Shown here one piece after another: positions 52,219-61,465 of a stretch of 64,000 nt of DNA (the first letter of the stretch is position 1; the number at the start of each line of letters is the position of its first letter). The position numbers were made by a program, and so were the translations under genes. The notes beneath the pieces are model-generated. The model was given only the letters and a program-made list of their open reading frames with translations, searched no databases and was not told the origin of the DNA. This DNA is from Microbacterium festucae (GTDB lineage: Bacteria > Actinomycetota > Actinomycetes > Actinomycetales > Microbacteriaceae): assembly GCF_025421715.1 (NCBI RefSeq), contig NZ_JAOEFC010000004.1:62001-126000 (forward strand), in the 5' to 3' direction.

Positions 52219-53601
52219 TCAGAGCCGGGTCCAGGCCTCGCTCAGCACCCCGCGGAGGATCTGCTCGATCTCGTCGAACTCGGCGGGGCCGATCGTCAGC
52301 GGCGGGGCGAGCTGGATGACGGGATCGCCGCGGTCGTCGGCGCGGCAGTACAGGCCCGCGTCGAAGAGGGCCTTGGAGAGGAACCCGCGCAGCAGCCGCT
52401 CCGACTCGGCGTCGTCGAAGGTCACCTTCGTCGCCTTGTCTTTGACCAGCTCGATGCCGAAGAAGTAGCCGTCGCCGCGCACGTCGCCGACGATCGGCAG
52501 GTCGGTGAGCTTCTCGAGGGTGCGGCGGAAGACGGGCGAGTTCGTGCGCACGTTCTCGACGAGGCCCTCCTCCTCGAAGATGTCGAGGTTCTCCAGCGCC
52601 ACCGCCGACGACACCGGGTGGCCGCCGAACGTGTAGCCGTGGGGGAAGGATGCCGTGCCGTGCGCGAACGGCTCGTAGACGCGGTCGCTGACGATCGTGC
52701 CGCCCAGCGGCGAGTAGCCGCTGGTGACCGCCTTGGCGAAGGTGATCATGTCGGGCTGATAGCCGTAGGCGTCGGCGCCGAAGTAGGTGCCCAGGCGTCC
52801 GAACGCGCAGATGACCTCGTCCGAGACCAGCAGCACGTCGTAGCGGTCGCAGATCTCGCGCACGCGCTGGAAGTAGCCGGGGGGCGGGGGGAAGCATCCG
52901 CCCGAGTTCTGCACCGGCTCGAGGAAGACGGCGGCGACGGTGTCGGGCCCCTCGAACTGGATCATCTCCTCGATGCGGTCGGCCGCCCACACGCCGAACT
53001 GCTCTTCGGTGCCGCCCGCGAAGCCCTGCTCGGTGGCGCGGTAATAGTTCGTGTTGGGCACCCGGAACCCGCCCGGGGTGACCGGCTCGAACATCGACTT
53101 CATGCCCGGCAGGCCGGTGATCGCCAGGGCGCCCTGCGGGGTGCCGTGATAGGCGATGAAGCGCGAGATGACCTTGTGCTTGGTGGGCTGTCCCTGCAGC
53201 TTCCAGTAGTGCTTGGCGAGCTTGAACGCGGTCTCGACGGCCTCGCCGCCGCCGGTGGAGAAGAACACGTGGTTCAGGTCGCCGGGGGCCAGGTCCGCGA
53301 TGCGGTCGGCCAGCTCGATCGCGGCCGGGTGCGCGTACGACCAGATCGGGAAGAAGGCGAGCTCTTCGGCCTGCTTCGCGGCGGCCTGCGCGAGTCGCCG
53401 GCGGCCGTGACCGGCGTTGACCACGAACAGCCCCGCCAGGCCGTCGATGTACTTCTTACCGGTGGAGTCCCAGATGTGGTGGCCCTCGCCCTTGACGATG
53501 ATGGGCACGCCGGGCCCTTCGGTCATCACGGACTGGCGGGCGAAGTGCATCCACAGGTGGTCGCGGGCCATCTCCTGCAGCTCGGCATCGGTACGGGTCA
53601 T
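52219..53601 (-). CDS. Class III aminotransferase (putrescine / omega-amino acid : pyruvate)
   Basis: The protein has 460 residues, with GAGGAGG before the ATG. PLP fold type I: FFSTGGGEAVETAFKLAKHY, SRFIAYHGTPQGALAITG, LVSDEVICAFGRLGTYF (Asp that holds the PLP nitrogen), and the Schiff-base Lys in MITFAKAVTSGYSPLGG. The sequence class includes putrescine:pyruvate and beta-alanine:pyruvate transaminases. Placed at the end of a polyamine catabolic set, it likely moves the terminal amine of putrescine, cadaverine or a related diamine to pyruvate, giving an aminoaldehyde. Confidence 0.93.
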   Translation of the reverse strand: MTRTDAELQEMARDHLWMHFARQSVMTEGPGVPIIVKGEGHHIWDSTGKKYIDGLAGLFVVNAGHGRRRLAQAAAKQAEELAFFPIWSYAHPAAIELADRIADLAPGDLNHVFFSTGGGEAVETAFKLAKHYWKLQGQPTKHKVISRFIAYHGTPQGALAITGLPGMKSMFEPVTPGGFRVPNTNYYRATEQGFAGGTEEQFGVWAADRIEEMIQFEGPDTVAAVFLEPVQNSGGCFPPPPGYFQRVREICDRYDVLLVSDEVICAFGRLGTYFGADAYGYQPDMITFAKAVTSGYSPLGGTIVSDRVYEPFAHGTASFPHGYTFGGHPVSSAVALENLDIFEEEGLVENVRTNSPVFRRTLEKLTDLPIVGDVRGDGYFFGIELVKDKATKVTFDDAESERLLRGFLSKALFDAGLYCRADDRGDPVIQLAPPLTIGPAEFDEIEQILRGVLSEAWTRL

Positions 53602-53673
53602 GTCGTCCTCCTCGTTGTCACGGTACTGCGGGTGCGGTGGTCTGTCTCGGGGTCAGGGTCGGGGTCGGGTCGG

Positions 53674-55038
53674 TCAGTGCGCGCGCCCGGAGATGCGGTC
53701 GGCGATCCGCGCCACCGGCGAGGTGCCCGCCCGCCCGCGCGCCTCCTGCCGGTCGGCCAGGTGGTAGGCGCCGTAGAGGCCCTGCACGGCCAGCCAGCGC
53801 AGCGGCTCGGGCTCCCAGGCGCGCGCCCGATGCCCCACCCACGGCAGGTGCACGAGGTCGGTGTCGCGCCCGAGCACGAGATCGGCGAGGGTGCGGCCGG
53901 CGAGGTTGGTCGTGGCCACCCCGGTGCCGACGTAGCCGCCCGCCCAGCCGAGGCCCGTCGCGCGGTCGAAGCCGACGGTGGCCGCCCAGTCGCGCGGCAC
54001 CCCCAGCACCCCCGACCACGCGTGCTCCACCGGCACCTGCGCGGCGCCGGGGAAGAACTCGCGCAGCAGCTTCGTCAGCGCCCGCACGGTGCGCTCGGGG
54101 GTGCGCCCGTCGCCGTCGACGCGCGAGCCGTACCGGTAGGGCACGCCCCGCCCGCCGAAGGCGATGCGGTCGTCGGCCGTGCGCTGGGCGTACATGTAGA
54201 CGTGTGCGAGGTCGCCGAGCGTCGCGGCATCCGCCCACCCGATCTCGTCCCACACCGCCGCCGGGAGCGGGGCGGTGACCACCAGCGACGAGTTCATCGG
54301 CAGCCAGGTGCGGTGCTCGCCGCGCAGGTCGGCGGTGAAGCCCTCGGTGGCGCGCAGCACCGCGGCCGCGCGCACCACCCCGCGGTCGGTGACGGCGCGC
54401 CCCGCCTCGACGGCCGTGACCGTCGTCTGCTCGTAGATCGGCACGCCCAGCCGTTCGACGGCCGCGGCGAGACCGCGCACGAGCTTGGCGGGGTGGATGC
54501 GCGCGCAGTGCGGATGCCAGATGCCGCCGGTGGCCCCGGCCACGCGCACGTGCTCGGCGGTCTGCCGCGGGCCCCACAGCTCGACGTCGGTGTGCGGCTG
54601 GGCCGACTCGGCGCGGAACCACGCCGCGAGCCGCGCCTGCTGCGCGGGGGTGCGGGCGACGTTCAGCTCACCCCCGAGCCGGATGTCGGCGTCGATGCCC
54701 TCCGCCGCGGCGACCCTCACCACCTCGGCGACGGTCTCGTTCATGGCCCGCTGCTGGCGGGCGCCGCCCTCGGGGCCGTACTGCTCGCGCCCGCCGGTGA
54801 CCGAATTGGTGAGCCAGCCGCCGTTGCGCCCCGACGCGCCGAACCCGGCGAACCGCCGCTCGAGCACGGCGACCCGCAGGTCGGGCTGCAGCGTCTTCAG
54901 GTAGTACGCCGCCCACAGTCCGGTGTAGCCGGCGCCGACGATCGCCACGTCGACATCGAGGTCGCCGGGCAGGGGCGCCCGCGCAGCGGGCAGGCCGAGC
55001 TGCTGCCACCAGAACGAGACGCCCCCGTTGCCGGTCAC
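53674..55038 (-). CDS. PuuB-like FAD amine oxidoreductase, copy 1
   Basis: The protein has 454 residues, GTG start overlapping the aldehyde dehydrogenase stop (GTGA). A short W-rich N-terminus (SFWWQQLGL) precedes the Rossmann motif VDVAIVGAGYTGLWAAYYLK and GFGASGRNGGWLTNS. C-terminal FAD contacts: WSGVLGVPRDWAATVGFD and GYVGTGVATTNLAGRTLADL. It belongs to the DAO family near gamma-glutamylputrescine oxidase. It probably oxidises an amine to an aldehyde for the coupled dehydrogenase. No glutamate-putrescine ligase gene is in the window, so the substrate may be a free or differently modified amine. Confidence 0.9.
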   Translation of the reverse strand: MTGNGGVSFWWQQLGLPAARAPLPGDLDVDVAIVGAGYTGLWAAYYLKTLQPDLRVAVLERRFAGFGASGRNGGWLTNSVTGGREQYGPEGGARQQRAMNETVAEVVRVAAAEGIDADIRLGGELNVARTPAQQARLAAWFRAESAQPHTDVELWGPRQTAEHVRVAGATGGIWHPHCARIHPAKLVRGLAAAVERLGVPIYEQTTVTAVEAGRAVTDRGVVRAAAVLRATEGFTADLRGEHRTWLPMNSSLVVTAPLPAAVWDEIGWADAATLGDLAHVYMYAQRTADDRIAFGGRGVPYRYGSRVDGDGRTPERTVRALTKLLREFFPGAAQVPVEHAWSGVLGVPRDWAATVGFDRATGLGWAGGYVGTGVATTNLAGRTLADLVLGRDTDLVHLPWVGHRARAWEPEPLRWLAVQGLYGAYHLADRQEARGRAGTSPVARIADRISGRAH

Positions 55039-56471
55039 GTCAGGCTCGCCATGACGTGCTTGATGCGGGTGTAGTCCTCGAAACCGTAGACCGACAGGTC
55101 TTTGCCGTAGCCGGAGTGCTTGAAGCCGCCGTGGGGCATGTCGGAGACGAACGGCAGGTGCGCGTTGACCCACACGCACCCGAAGTCGAGGTCGCGGCTG
55201 AAGCGCATCGCGCGGCCGTGATCGCGGGTCCACACCGAGGATGCCAGGGCGTAGGGCACGCCGTTGGCCAGGGCCAGCATCTCGGCGTCGGTGTCGGCGG
55301 CCTGCACCGTGAGCACCGGCCCGAACACCTCCTGCTGCACGAGCTCGTCGTCCTGCCGCACGCCGGTGACGATGGTGGCCTCGAAGAAGCATCCGTGCTC
55401 GCCCTGGCGGGCCCCGCCGACGGCGACGGCGGCGTGGGCGGGGAGGCGCTCGAGGAAGCCCGCCACCCGCGCCAGCTGGTCGGCGTTGTTGAGCGGCCCG
55501 AAGAAGGCGTCGGGGTCGTCGGGTGCGCCGGTGCGCGCGTGAGTGCGGGTGCGGGCGACCAGGCGCTCCACGAGGGCGTCGTGCACCTCGCGGGCCACGA
55601 TCACCCGGGTGGCGGCGGTGCAGTCCTGACCCGCGTTGAAGAACGCGGCGCTGACGATGCCCTCGGCGGCGGCATCCAGGTCGGCGTCGGCGAACACGAG
55701 CGCCGGCGCCTTGCCGCCGAGTTCGAGGTGCACGCGCTTCAGGGCGCGCGCGGCCGAGGCGGCCACCTCGATGCCGGCACGCACCGAACCGGTGATGGCG
55801 ACCAGCTGCGGGGTGGGGTGCTCCACGAGCAGGCGCCCGGTCTCGCGGTCGCCGAGAACGACGTTGAACACGCCCGCCGGCAGGATCTCGGCGGCGAGCT
55901 CGGCCAGCCGCACCGTCGTCTGCGGTGTCGTCTCGCTGGGCTTGAGCACGACGGTGTTGCCGGCGGCCAGTGCCGGTGCGATCTTCCAGACCGCCATGTT
56001 CAGCGGGTAGTTCCACGGCGTCACCTGCGCGACCACGCCGATCGGCTCGCGGCGCACGAACGACGTGAAGCCCTCGGCGTACTCGGCGGCGGCCCGGCCG
56101 TCGAGGTCGCGGGCGGCGCCGGCGAAGAAGCGCAGCTGGTCGACCGACTGGTCGATCTCGTCGGCGACGAGGCTCGCCCGCGGCTTGCCGGTGTCTTGCG
56201 ATTCGAGGTCGGCGAACTCGTCGGCGTGCGCCTCGAGGGCGTCGGCGAGGCGCAGCAGCGCCCGCTGCCGCTGCGCAGGGGTGGCCGCGCGCCAGGCCGG
56301 GAAGGCGGCCTCCGCCGCCGCGAACGCCGCGTCGACGTCGGCGGCGGTAGAGGTGTGCGCCTGCCCGTACACCTCGCCGGTCACCGGGCTCACGAGATCG
56401 AGCGTCGGGCCGGAGGGCGCCACCCGGCGCCCGTCGATGACGTTGTGCAGGGTCCGCGGCGCCGAGGTCAT
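55035..56471 (-). CDS. Aldehyde dehydrogenase (gamma-aminobutyraldehyde type)
   Basis: The protein has 478 residues. Motifs: VTPWNYPLNMAVWKIAPAL, LKPSETTPQTTVRLAELA, ITGSVRAGIEVAASAA, Glu in HLELGGKAPALVFADADLD, Cys in NAGQDCTAATR, QEVFGPVLTVQ. Closest in character to PatD/PuuC-like aminobutyraldehyde dehydrogenases, which make GABA. Overlaps both neighbours by four bases (ATGA/GTGA), so it is central in a tightly coupled operon. Confidence 0.94.
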   Translation of the reverse strand: MTSAPRTLHNVIDGRRVAPSGPTLDLVSPVTGEVYGQAHTSTAADVDAAFAAAEAAFPAWRAATPAQRQRALLRLADALEAHADEFADLESQDTGKPRASLVADEIDQSVDQLRFFAGAARDLDGRAAAEYAEGFTSFVRREPIGVVAQVTPWNYPLNMAVWKIAPALAAGNTVVLKPSETTPQTTVRLAELAAEILPAGVFNVVLGDRETGRLLVEHPTPQLVAITGSVRAGIEVAASAARALKRVHLELGGKAPALVFADADLDAAAEGIVSAAFFNAGQDCTAATRVIVAREVHDALVERLVARTRTHARTGAPDDPDAFFGPLNNADQLARVAGFLERLPAHAAVAVGGARQGEHGCFFEATIVTGVRQDDELVQQEVFGPVLTVQAADTDAEMLALANGVPYALASSVWTRDHGRAMRFSRDLDFGCVWVNAHLPFVSDMPHGGFKHSGYGKDLSVYGFEDYTRIKHVMASLT

Positions 56472-57853
56472 CGCCGTCCCGCGGTGTCGGCGGCGGTGGT
56501 GTACTCGTCGGCGACGTCGAGCGCGCGGTCGATGATGTCGAGGCCGCGCACCAGGTCGTCCTCCGAGATCACCAGCGGCGGCGCCACATGCATCCGATTG
56601 AAGTGCGTGAACGGCCACAGTCCCGCCTTCTTGCACGCGGCGGCGACGGCGGCCATCGGTGCGGCGTCGGCCCCGGCGGCGTTGAACGGCACGAGCGGCT
56701 CGCGGGTCTCGCGGTCGGCGACCAGCTCGATCCCCCAGAACAGTCCGCGCCCGCGCACCTCGCCCACGGCGGGGTGGCGCTCGGCCATCGCGGCCAGCCG
56801 CGGACCCACCACCCGCTCGCCCAAATCACGCACGCGCTCGAGGATGCCGTCCCGGCGGAACACCTCGAACGTCGCCACCCCCGCGGCGCACGCCAGCGGG
56901 TGCCCCGAGTAGGTGAGGCCGCCGGGGAAGGCCACGGTGTCGAAGTGCGCGGCGATGGCATCCGAGATCACCACACCGCCCAGCGGCACATAGCCGGAGT
57001 TGACGCCCTTGGCGAAGGTGATGAGGTCGGGCACGACGTCGAAGGCCTGGAACGCGAACCACTCGCCGATGCGGCCGAAGCCGACCATCACCTCGTCGGC
57101 GATGAAGACGATGCCGTACTTGTCGCACAGCGCCCGCACCCCCGGCAGGTAGCCCGGCGGCGGCACCAGCACGCCGTTGGTGCCCACGACCGTCTCGATG
57201 ATGATGGCGCCGATCGTCGAGGCCCCCTCGAGGATGATCGTCTGCTCGAGGTGCTCCAGCGCCCGCGCGCTCTCCTGCTCGGGGCTGGTGGAGTGGAACG
57301 GCGAGCGGTAGGCGTAGGGGCCGAAGAAGTGGGCGACCGAGCCGTCGGCGGGCTCGTTGGGCCAGCGGCGGGGGTCGCCGGTGAGGGTGATGGCCGTCGA
57401 GGTGTTGCCGTGGTAGCTGCGGTACATCGCCAGCACCTTGCGCTTGCCGGTGACGATGCGCGCCATGCGCACGGCGTTCTCGTTGGCGTCGGCCCCGCCG
57501 TTGGTGAAGAACACCTTGTTCATGCCCGCCGGCGCGACCCCGGCGATCTCGCGGGCGAGCACGCCCCGCACGTCGTTGGCCATCGACGGCTGGATCGTGG
57601 CCAGGCGCCCCGCCTGCTGCTGGATGGCCGCGACCAGATCGGGATGCTGGTGGCCGAGGTTCAGGTTCACCAGCTGGCTCGAGAAGTCGAGGTAGGCGTT
57701 GCCCTGGTGATCCCAGAAGCTCGCGCCCTCGCCGCCGGCCACCGGCAGCGGGTCGATGAGCGCCTGCGCGCTCCAGGAGTGGAAGACGTGGCCGCGGTCG
57801 TCGGCGCGCACCTGCGCGTCGGTGGCGGCGGCGAGGGAGGGGGCGGAGGTCAT
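56468..57853 (-). CDS. Class III aminotransferase, second copy (GABA / beta-alanine type)
   Basis: The protein has 461 residues. Motifs: FFTNGGADANENAVRMARIVTG, AMYRSYHGNTSTAITLTGDP, FIADEVMVGFGRIGEWFAF, Schiff-base Lys in LITFAKGVNSGYVPLGG. Related to the enzyme at 52219 but clearly a different subfamily (omega-amino acid:pyruvate). It likely transaminates GABA or beta-alanine to the semialdehyde used by the methylmalonate-semialdehyde dehydrogenase encoded eight bases upstream. Confidence 0.93.
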   Translation of the reverse strand: MTSAPSLAAATDAQVRADDRGHVFHSWSAQALIDPLPVAGGEGASFWDHQGNAYLDFSSQLVNLNLGHQHPDLVAAIQQQAGRLATIQPSMANDVRGVLAREIAGVAPAGMNKVFFTNGGADANENAVRMARIVTGKRKVLAMYRSYHGNTSTAITLTGDPRRWPNEPADGSVAHFFGPYAYRSPFHSTSPEQESARALEHLEQTIILEGASTIGAIIIETVVGTNGVLVPPPGYLPGVRALCDKYGIVFIADEVMVGFGRIGEWFAFQAFDVVPDLITFAKGVNSGYVPLGGVVISDAIAAHFDTVAFPGGLTYSGHPLACAAGVATFEVFRRDGILERVRDLGERVVGPRLAAMAERHPAVGEVRGRGLFWGIELVADRETREPLVPFNAAGADAAPMAAVAAACKKAGLWPFTHFNRMHVAPPLVISEDDLVRGLDIIDRALDVADEYTTAADTAGRR

Positions 57854-57861
57854 GGCGGGTC

Positions 57862-59349
57862 CTAGTGGTTGCTCGGGAAGCCGAGGCTGATCTGGCTCTC
57901 GCTCGGGTCGGGCCAGCGGCTGGTGACGACCTTGGAGCGCGTGTAGAAGTGGAACGACTCGGGGCCGTAGATGTGCGAGTCGCCGAACAGCGAACTGCGC
58001 CAGCCGCCGAACGAGAACGCGCCCACCGGCACCGGGATCGGCACGTTGACGCCGACCATCCCGACCTCGATGTCGTACTCGAACTGCCGGGCGGTGCCGC
58101 CGTCACGGGTGAACACGGCGGTGCCGTTGGCGAACGGGCTGGTGTTGACCAGCTCCACCGCCTCCTCGTACGAGGCCACGCGCACCACCGAGAGCACCGG
58201 GCCGAAGATCTCGTCGTCGTAGACCTTCATGCCGGGGCGCACGTGGTCCACGAGCGAGACCCCGAGGAAGAAGCCGTCACCGGGGAAGTCCTGCCGGGTG
58301 CCGTCGACGACCACCGTCGCCCCCTCGGCGGCGGCGCCGGTGACGTAGGAGGCCACCTTGTCGCGGTGCTCGCCGGTGATGAGCGGACCCATCTCGCTGG
58401 CGGCGTCGGTGCCCGCCCCGATCGTGAGCCCCGCGACGCGCTCGGCGACCTTGGCCACCAGCGCGTCGGCCACCTCGTCGCCCACGGCGACCAGCACCGA
58501 CACGGCCATGCAGCGCTCGCCGGCAGAGCCGTAGGCCGCCGACACCGCGGCATCCGCAGCGCCGTCGAGATCGGCATCCGGCATCACGACCATGTGGTTC
58601 TTCGCGCCACCGAGCGCCTGCACCCGCTTGCCGTGGGCGGCGGCCCGCTCATAGATCGACTGGGCGATCGGCGTCGAGCCGACGAAGCTCACCGCGCGCA
58701 CCTCGGGCGCCTCGAGCAGCGCGTCGACGGCGACCTTGTCGCCCTGCACGACGTTGAGCACGCCGGCCGGCAGTCCCGCCTCTTCGTAGAGCCGCGCCAG
58801 GAACAGGGCGGCCGACGGGTCTTTCTCGCTCGGCTTGAGCACCACGGTGTTGCCGCAGGCGATGGCCGAGGCCGTCATCCACAGCGGCACCATGACGGGG
58901 AAGTTGAACGGGGTGATGCACGCCACCACGCCCACCGGCTGCTTCACCGAGTGCACGTCGACCCCGCGCGAGACCTGCTCGGCGTGCTCGCCCTTGAGCA
59001 GGTGCACGAGGCCGGCGGCGAACTCGACGTTCTCGATGCCGCGGCTGATCTCGCCCTTCGCGTCGGAGAGCACCTTGCCGTGCTCGCTGGTGATGATGGC
59101 CGCCAGGTCGTCGCTGCGCTCGACCAGCAGCTGCCGCAGGCGGAAGAACACGTCGGCGCGCTTGATGAGGCTCGTCGCCCGCCAGCCCGGGAGGGCGGCG
59201 GCCGCGGCGGCGACAGCGGCGGCGGTCTCGTCGGCCGAGGCCAGCACGACCTGGTGCTGCACCGCGCCGGTGGCGGGGTCGTAGACGACGCCGGTGCGCG
59301 TGTCGTCGCCGGTCGCGGTGCCGGCGATGTGGTGGCGGATGAGGGCCAT
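57862..59349 (-). CDS. mmsA: CoA-acylating methylmalonate / malonate semialdehyde dehydrogenase
   Basis: The protein has 495 residues, with GAAGGA before the ATG. Motifs: GVVACITPFNFPVMVPLWM, LKPSEKDPSAALFLARLYEE, SFVGSTPIAQSIYERA, GGAKNHMVVMPDADLD (no general-base Glu in the usual place, as in CoA-acylating MMSDH), Cys in GSAGERCMAVSVLV, MGPLITGEHRDKV. It converts malonate or methylmalonate semialdehyde to acetyl- or propionyl-CoA. First gene of the minus-strand operon; divergent from the PucR regulator across 102 bp. Confidence 0.95.
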   Translation of the reverse strand: MALIRHHIAGTATGDDTRTGVVYDPATGAVQHQVVLASADETAAAVAAAAAALPGWRATSLIKRADVFFRLRQLLVERSDDLAAIITSEHGKVLSDAKGEISRGIENVEFAAGLVHLLKGEHAEQVSRGVDVHSVKQPVGVVACITPFNFPVMVPLWMTASAIACGNTVVLKPSEKDPSAALFLARLYEEAGLPAGVLNVVQGDKVAVDALLEAPEVRAVSFVGSTPIAQSIYERAAAHGKRVQALGGAKNHMVVMPDADLDGAADAAVSAAYGSAGERCMAVSVLVAVGDEVADALVAKVAERVAGLTIGAGTDAASEMGPLITGEHRDKVASYVTGAAAEGATVVVDGTRQDFPGDGFFLGVSLVDHVRPGMKVYDDEIFGPVLSVVRVASYEEAVELVNTSPFANGTAVFTRDGGTARQFEYDIEVGMVGVNVPIPVPVGAFSFGGWRSSLFGDSHIYGPESFHFYTRSKVVTSRWPDPSESQISLGFPSNH

Positions 59350-59451
59350 GGGGGAGTCCTTCGGAGGGGAGTGAGCGAGACCGGACAGATCGACCGACCG
59401 CGCCTAAGCTGATCTGAACCCCAGTGTTCCAGAGCGCAAGGAGCGATACAG

Positions 59452-61065
59452 GTGCCCGAACGTCGCGAAGAATCGGCATTCCGGACGGATCGTCCGACCA
59501 GCCAGGGCAGCCTGCCGACGGTGCGCGAAGTGCTCGAGCTCGACGCCTTCGCCGCCGGCATGCCCGAGGTCTTCGGCGGCGACGCGGCCCTCGACGCCCC
59601 GGTGCGCTGGGTGCACGTCTCCGACAGTGCCGGGGTCGCCCGGCTGCTCGACGGCGGCGAGCTGCTGCTGTCGACGGGGTCGTCGTGGCCCGCTGAACCC
59701 GCCGAGCTGCGCGCCTTCATCGGCGAGCTCGCCGACGCCGGACTGTCGTGCCTGGTGCTGGAACTGGGCACCCACTACCGGTACGTGCCCGCCGTGGTGC
59801 TGACCGCCGCGCGCGAGCGGGGCCTGGCGCTGGTCGCGCTCCACCGCGAGGTGAAGTTCGTCACCCTCACCGAGCACGTGCACCGCCGCATCATCGACGA
59901 CCAGTCGGCGGCCCTGCGCGCCCGCGAAGAGGTGCGCACCCGCTTCACCGCGCTCGCGCTGCGCGGTTCGCCCGCCGACTTCATCGTGGGCCAGCTCGCC
60001 CAGACCCTGCAGGCCCCCGTCGTGCTCGAGAGCCTCGGGCACGACGTCGTCGTCGCCGACGCGCCGCCCGCCCTCGAGGAAGAGGTCTTCACCCGCTGGG
60101 AGGTGCGCTCCCGCATCGCCCACCGTGACCCCGCCCCCGAGCGCGACTGGCTGATCGTGCCGGTCGAAGCACGCGGCATCCGCTGGGGGTATCTGGTGGC
60201 CCTGCCCGGACCCGACCATCCCGCCGGGCGCGCCGCGGTGCTCGAGCAGGGCGCGATCGCCCTGGCGCTCGGCCGGCTCACCGACGCCGAGGGCGACGAG
60301 TGGGCGCGGGTGGGCCGCCGTCAGCTGATCGACGGACTGCTGGCGGGGCGTTTCACCGGGCAGGCCGGCGCCACCGCCCGCGTCGAGGCGGCGGGCCTGC
60401 CGATGGACGGCGCGCAGCTGTTCGGCGTGGTCTCGTCGGGGGTCGAGGTGCGCGCCGACGCCGCCGACCCGGCCGCGCGGGCCCTGGGCGGCCGGGCGCT
60501 GGCGGGGGCGATCCCCGGCGGCACCCCCGGGGCGGCGGTGCTGCTGTCGCTGCCGCAGCGGGTGCGCTTCGACGACGACGCCGCCCGACGCTTCGCCCGC
60601 GCCCTCACCCCGCACGCCGAGCGCACCGTGCTGTCGGTGGGCGCCGCCGCCCAGAGCCTCGACGGGGCGCTGGCCTCGCTGCAGGAGGCCATCGACCTGT
60701 CGCGCAGCGCCGGCGACCGCGCCGGACGCGGGCCGCAGATCCGCCGCGTCGAGAACCGGCCGCTGGCCCGGTTCGTCACCGCGCTGCGCGACGACCACCG
60801 CCTGCTCGACCACGGCGAGCGGATGCTGTCGCCGCTCATCGAATACGACCTGGCGCGCGGTGGCGACCTGCTCGACGTGCTCGGCGCCATGCTCGCCCAC
60901 CCGGGCAACCGAACGGCGGCGGCCACGGCATCCCATCTGTCGCGGTCGGTGTTCTACCAGCGCATCGCGCTCATCCAGGAGCTGCTGGGGGTCGACCTCG
61001 ACGACGGCGAGGTGCAGGCGGCGCTGCACCTCGCGCTGCTCGTACGGCGCTCCACCGCGCGCTGA
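59452..61065 (+). CDS. PucR-family transcriptional regulator of the amine operon
   Basis: The protein has 537 residues, GTG start with AAGGAG eight bases upstream. N-terminal PucR ligand domain (TVREVLELDAFAAGMPEVFG, GGELLLSTGSSWPAEPAELR); central GGDEF-like degenerate region; C-terminal HTH_30 (DVLGAMLAHPGNRTAAATAS, LSRSVFYQRIALIQELLGVD). Such regulators usually activate purine or polyamine catabolism in response to substrate. Divergent placement from the mmsA-led operon and the plus/minus gene order indicate local control. Confidence 0.93.
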   Translation: MPERREESAFRTDRPTSQGSLPTVREVLELDAFAAGMPEVFGGDAALDAPVRWVHVSDSAGVARLLDGGELLLSTGSSWPAEPAELRAFIGELADAGLSCLVLELGTHYRYVPAVVLTAARERGLALVALHREVKFVTLTEHVHRRIIDDQSAALRAREEVRTRFTALALRGSPADFIVGQLAQTLQAPVVLESLGHDVVVADAPPALEEEVFTRWEVRSRIAHRDPAPERDWLIVPVEARGIRWGYLVALPGPDHPAGRAAVLEQGAIALALGRLTDAEGDEWARVGRRQLIDGLLAGRFTGQAGATARVEAAGLPMDGAQLFGVVSSGVEVRADAADPAARALGGRALAGAIPGGTPGAAVLLSLPQRVRFDDDAARRFARALTPHAERTVLSVGAAAQSLDGALASLQEAIDLSRSAGDRAGRGPQIRRVENRPLARFVTALRDDHRLLDHGERMLSPLIEYDLARGGDLLDVLGAMLAHPGNRTAAATASHLSRSVFYQRIALIQELLGVDLDDGEVQAALHLALLVRRSTAR

Positions 61066-61123
61066 CCGCGCGGGTGGGGCGGGCTGGGCTCGCTGGGCGG
61101 GCGGGCGGGCGGGGCGCCGGCGG

Positions 61124-61465
61124 TCAGGCCAGGTAGACCTTGCGCAGGGTCTCGCGCACCGTCCACACGGTGCGCATGCCCGACTCCAGGCGCACGACGT
61201 CGCCGACGGCGAGCTCGATCGCCGGCTGCGGCGGGTCGGTGAACTCCACCGTGGCGCTGCCGGCGACGACGACGAAGACCTCGTCGATCTCGGTGTCGGT
61301 CATCGCTCCCGGGGTCATCTCCCAGACGCCCACGCCCATGTCCTCATCGAGGTCGACGCTGCCCGTCGCCGGGGACCCGGCCACCACCTGCGCGGCGGGC
61401 ACCGCCGTCAGCGGCACCTGCACCTGCAGCGCCGCGACGGCGACCCCCGGATCCATGTCGCTCAC
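61124..61465 (-). CDS. Cupin-domain protein (DUF861/EutQ-like)
   Basis: The protein has 113 residues, GTG start overlapping the oxidase stop (GTGA). A single small cupin barrel: VGVWEMTPGAMTDTEIDEVF with Glu ligand region, VVVAGSATVEFTD, AVGDVVRLESGMRTVWTVRE. Similar cupins sit beside polyamine and ectoine catabolic genes and may bind a small metabolite or metal. It is the second gene of a two-gene unit with the FAD oxidase. Confidence 0.9.
   Translation of the reverse strand: MSDMDPGVAVAALQVQVPLTAVPAAQVVAGSPATGSVDLDEDMGVGVWEMTPGAMTDTEIDEVFVVVAGSATVEFTDPPQPAIELAVGDVVRLESGMRTVWTVRETLRKVYLA

Noticed and set aside
61066..61123. GC-rich run between pucR and the cupin gene as another palindromic element
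   Set aside because: It is a GGGCGGGC low-complexity stretch without matched arms; perhaps a weak shared terminator, but not supportable.
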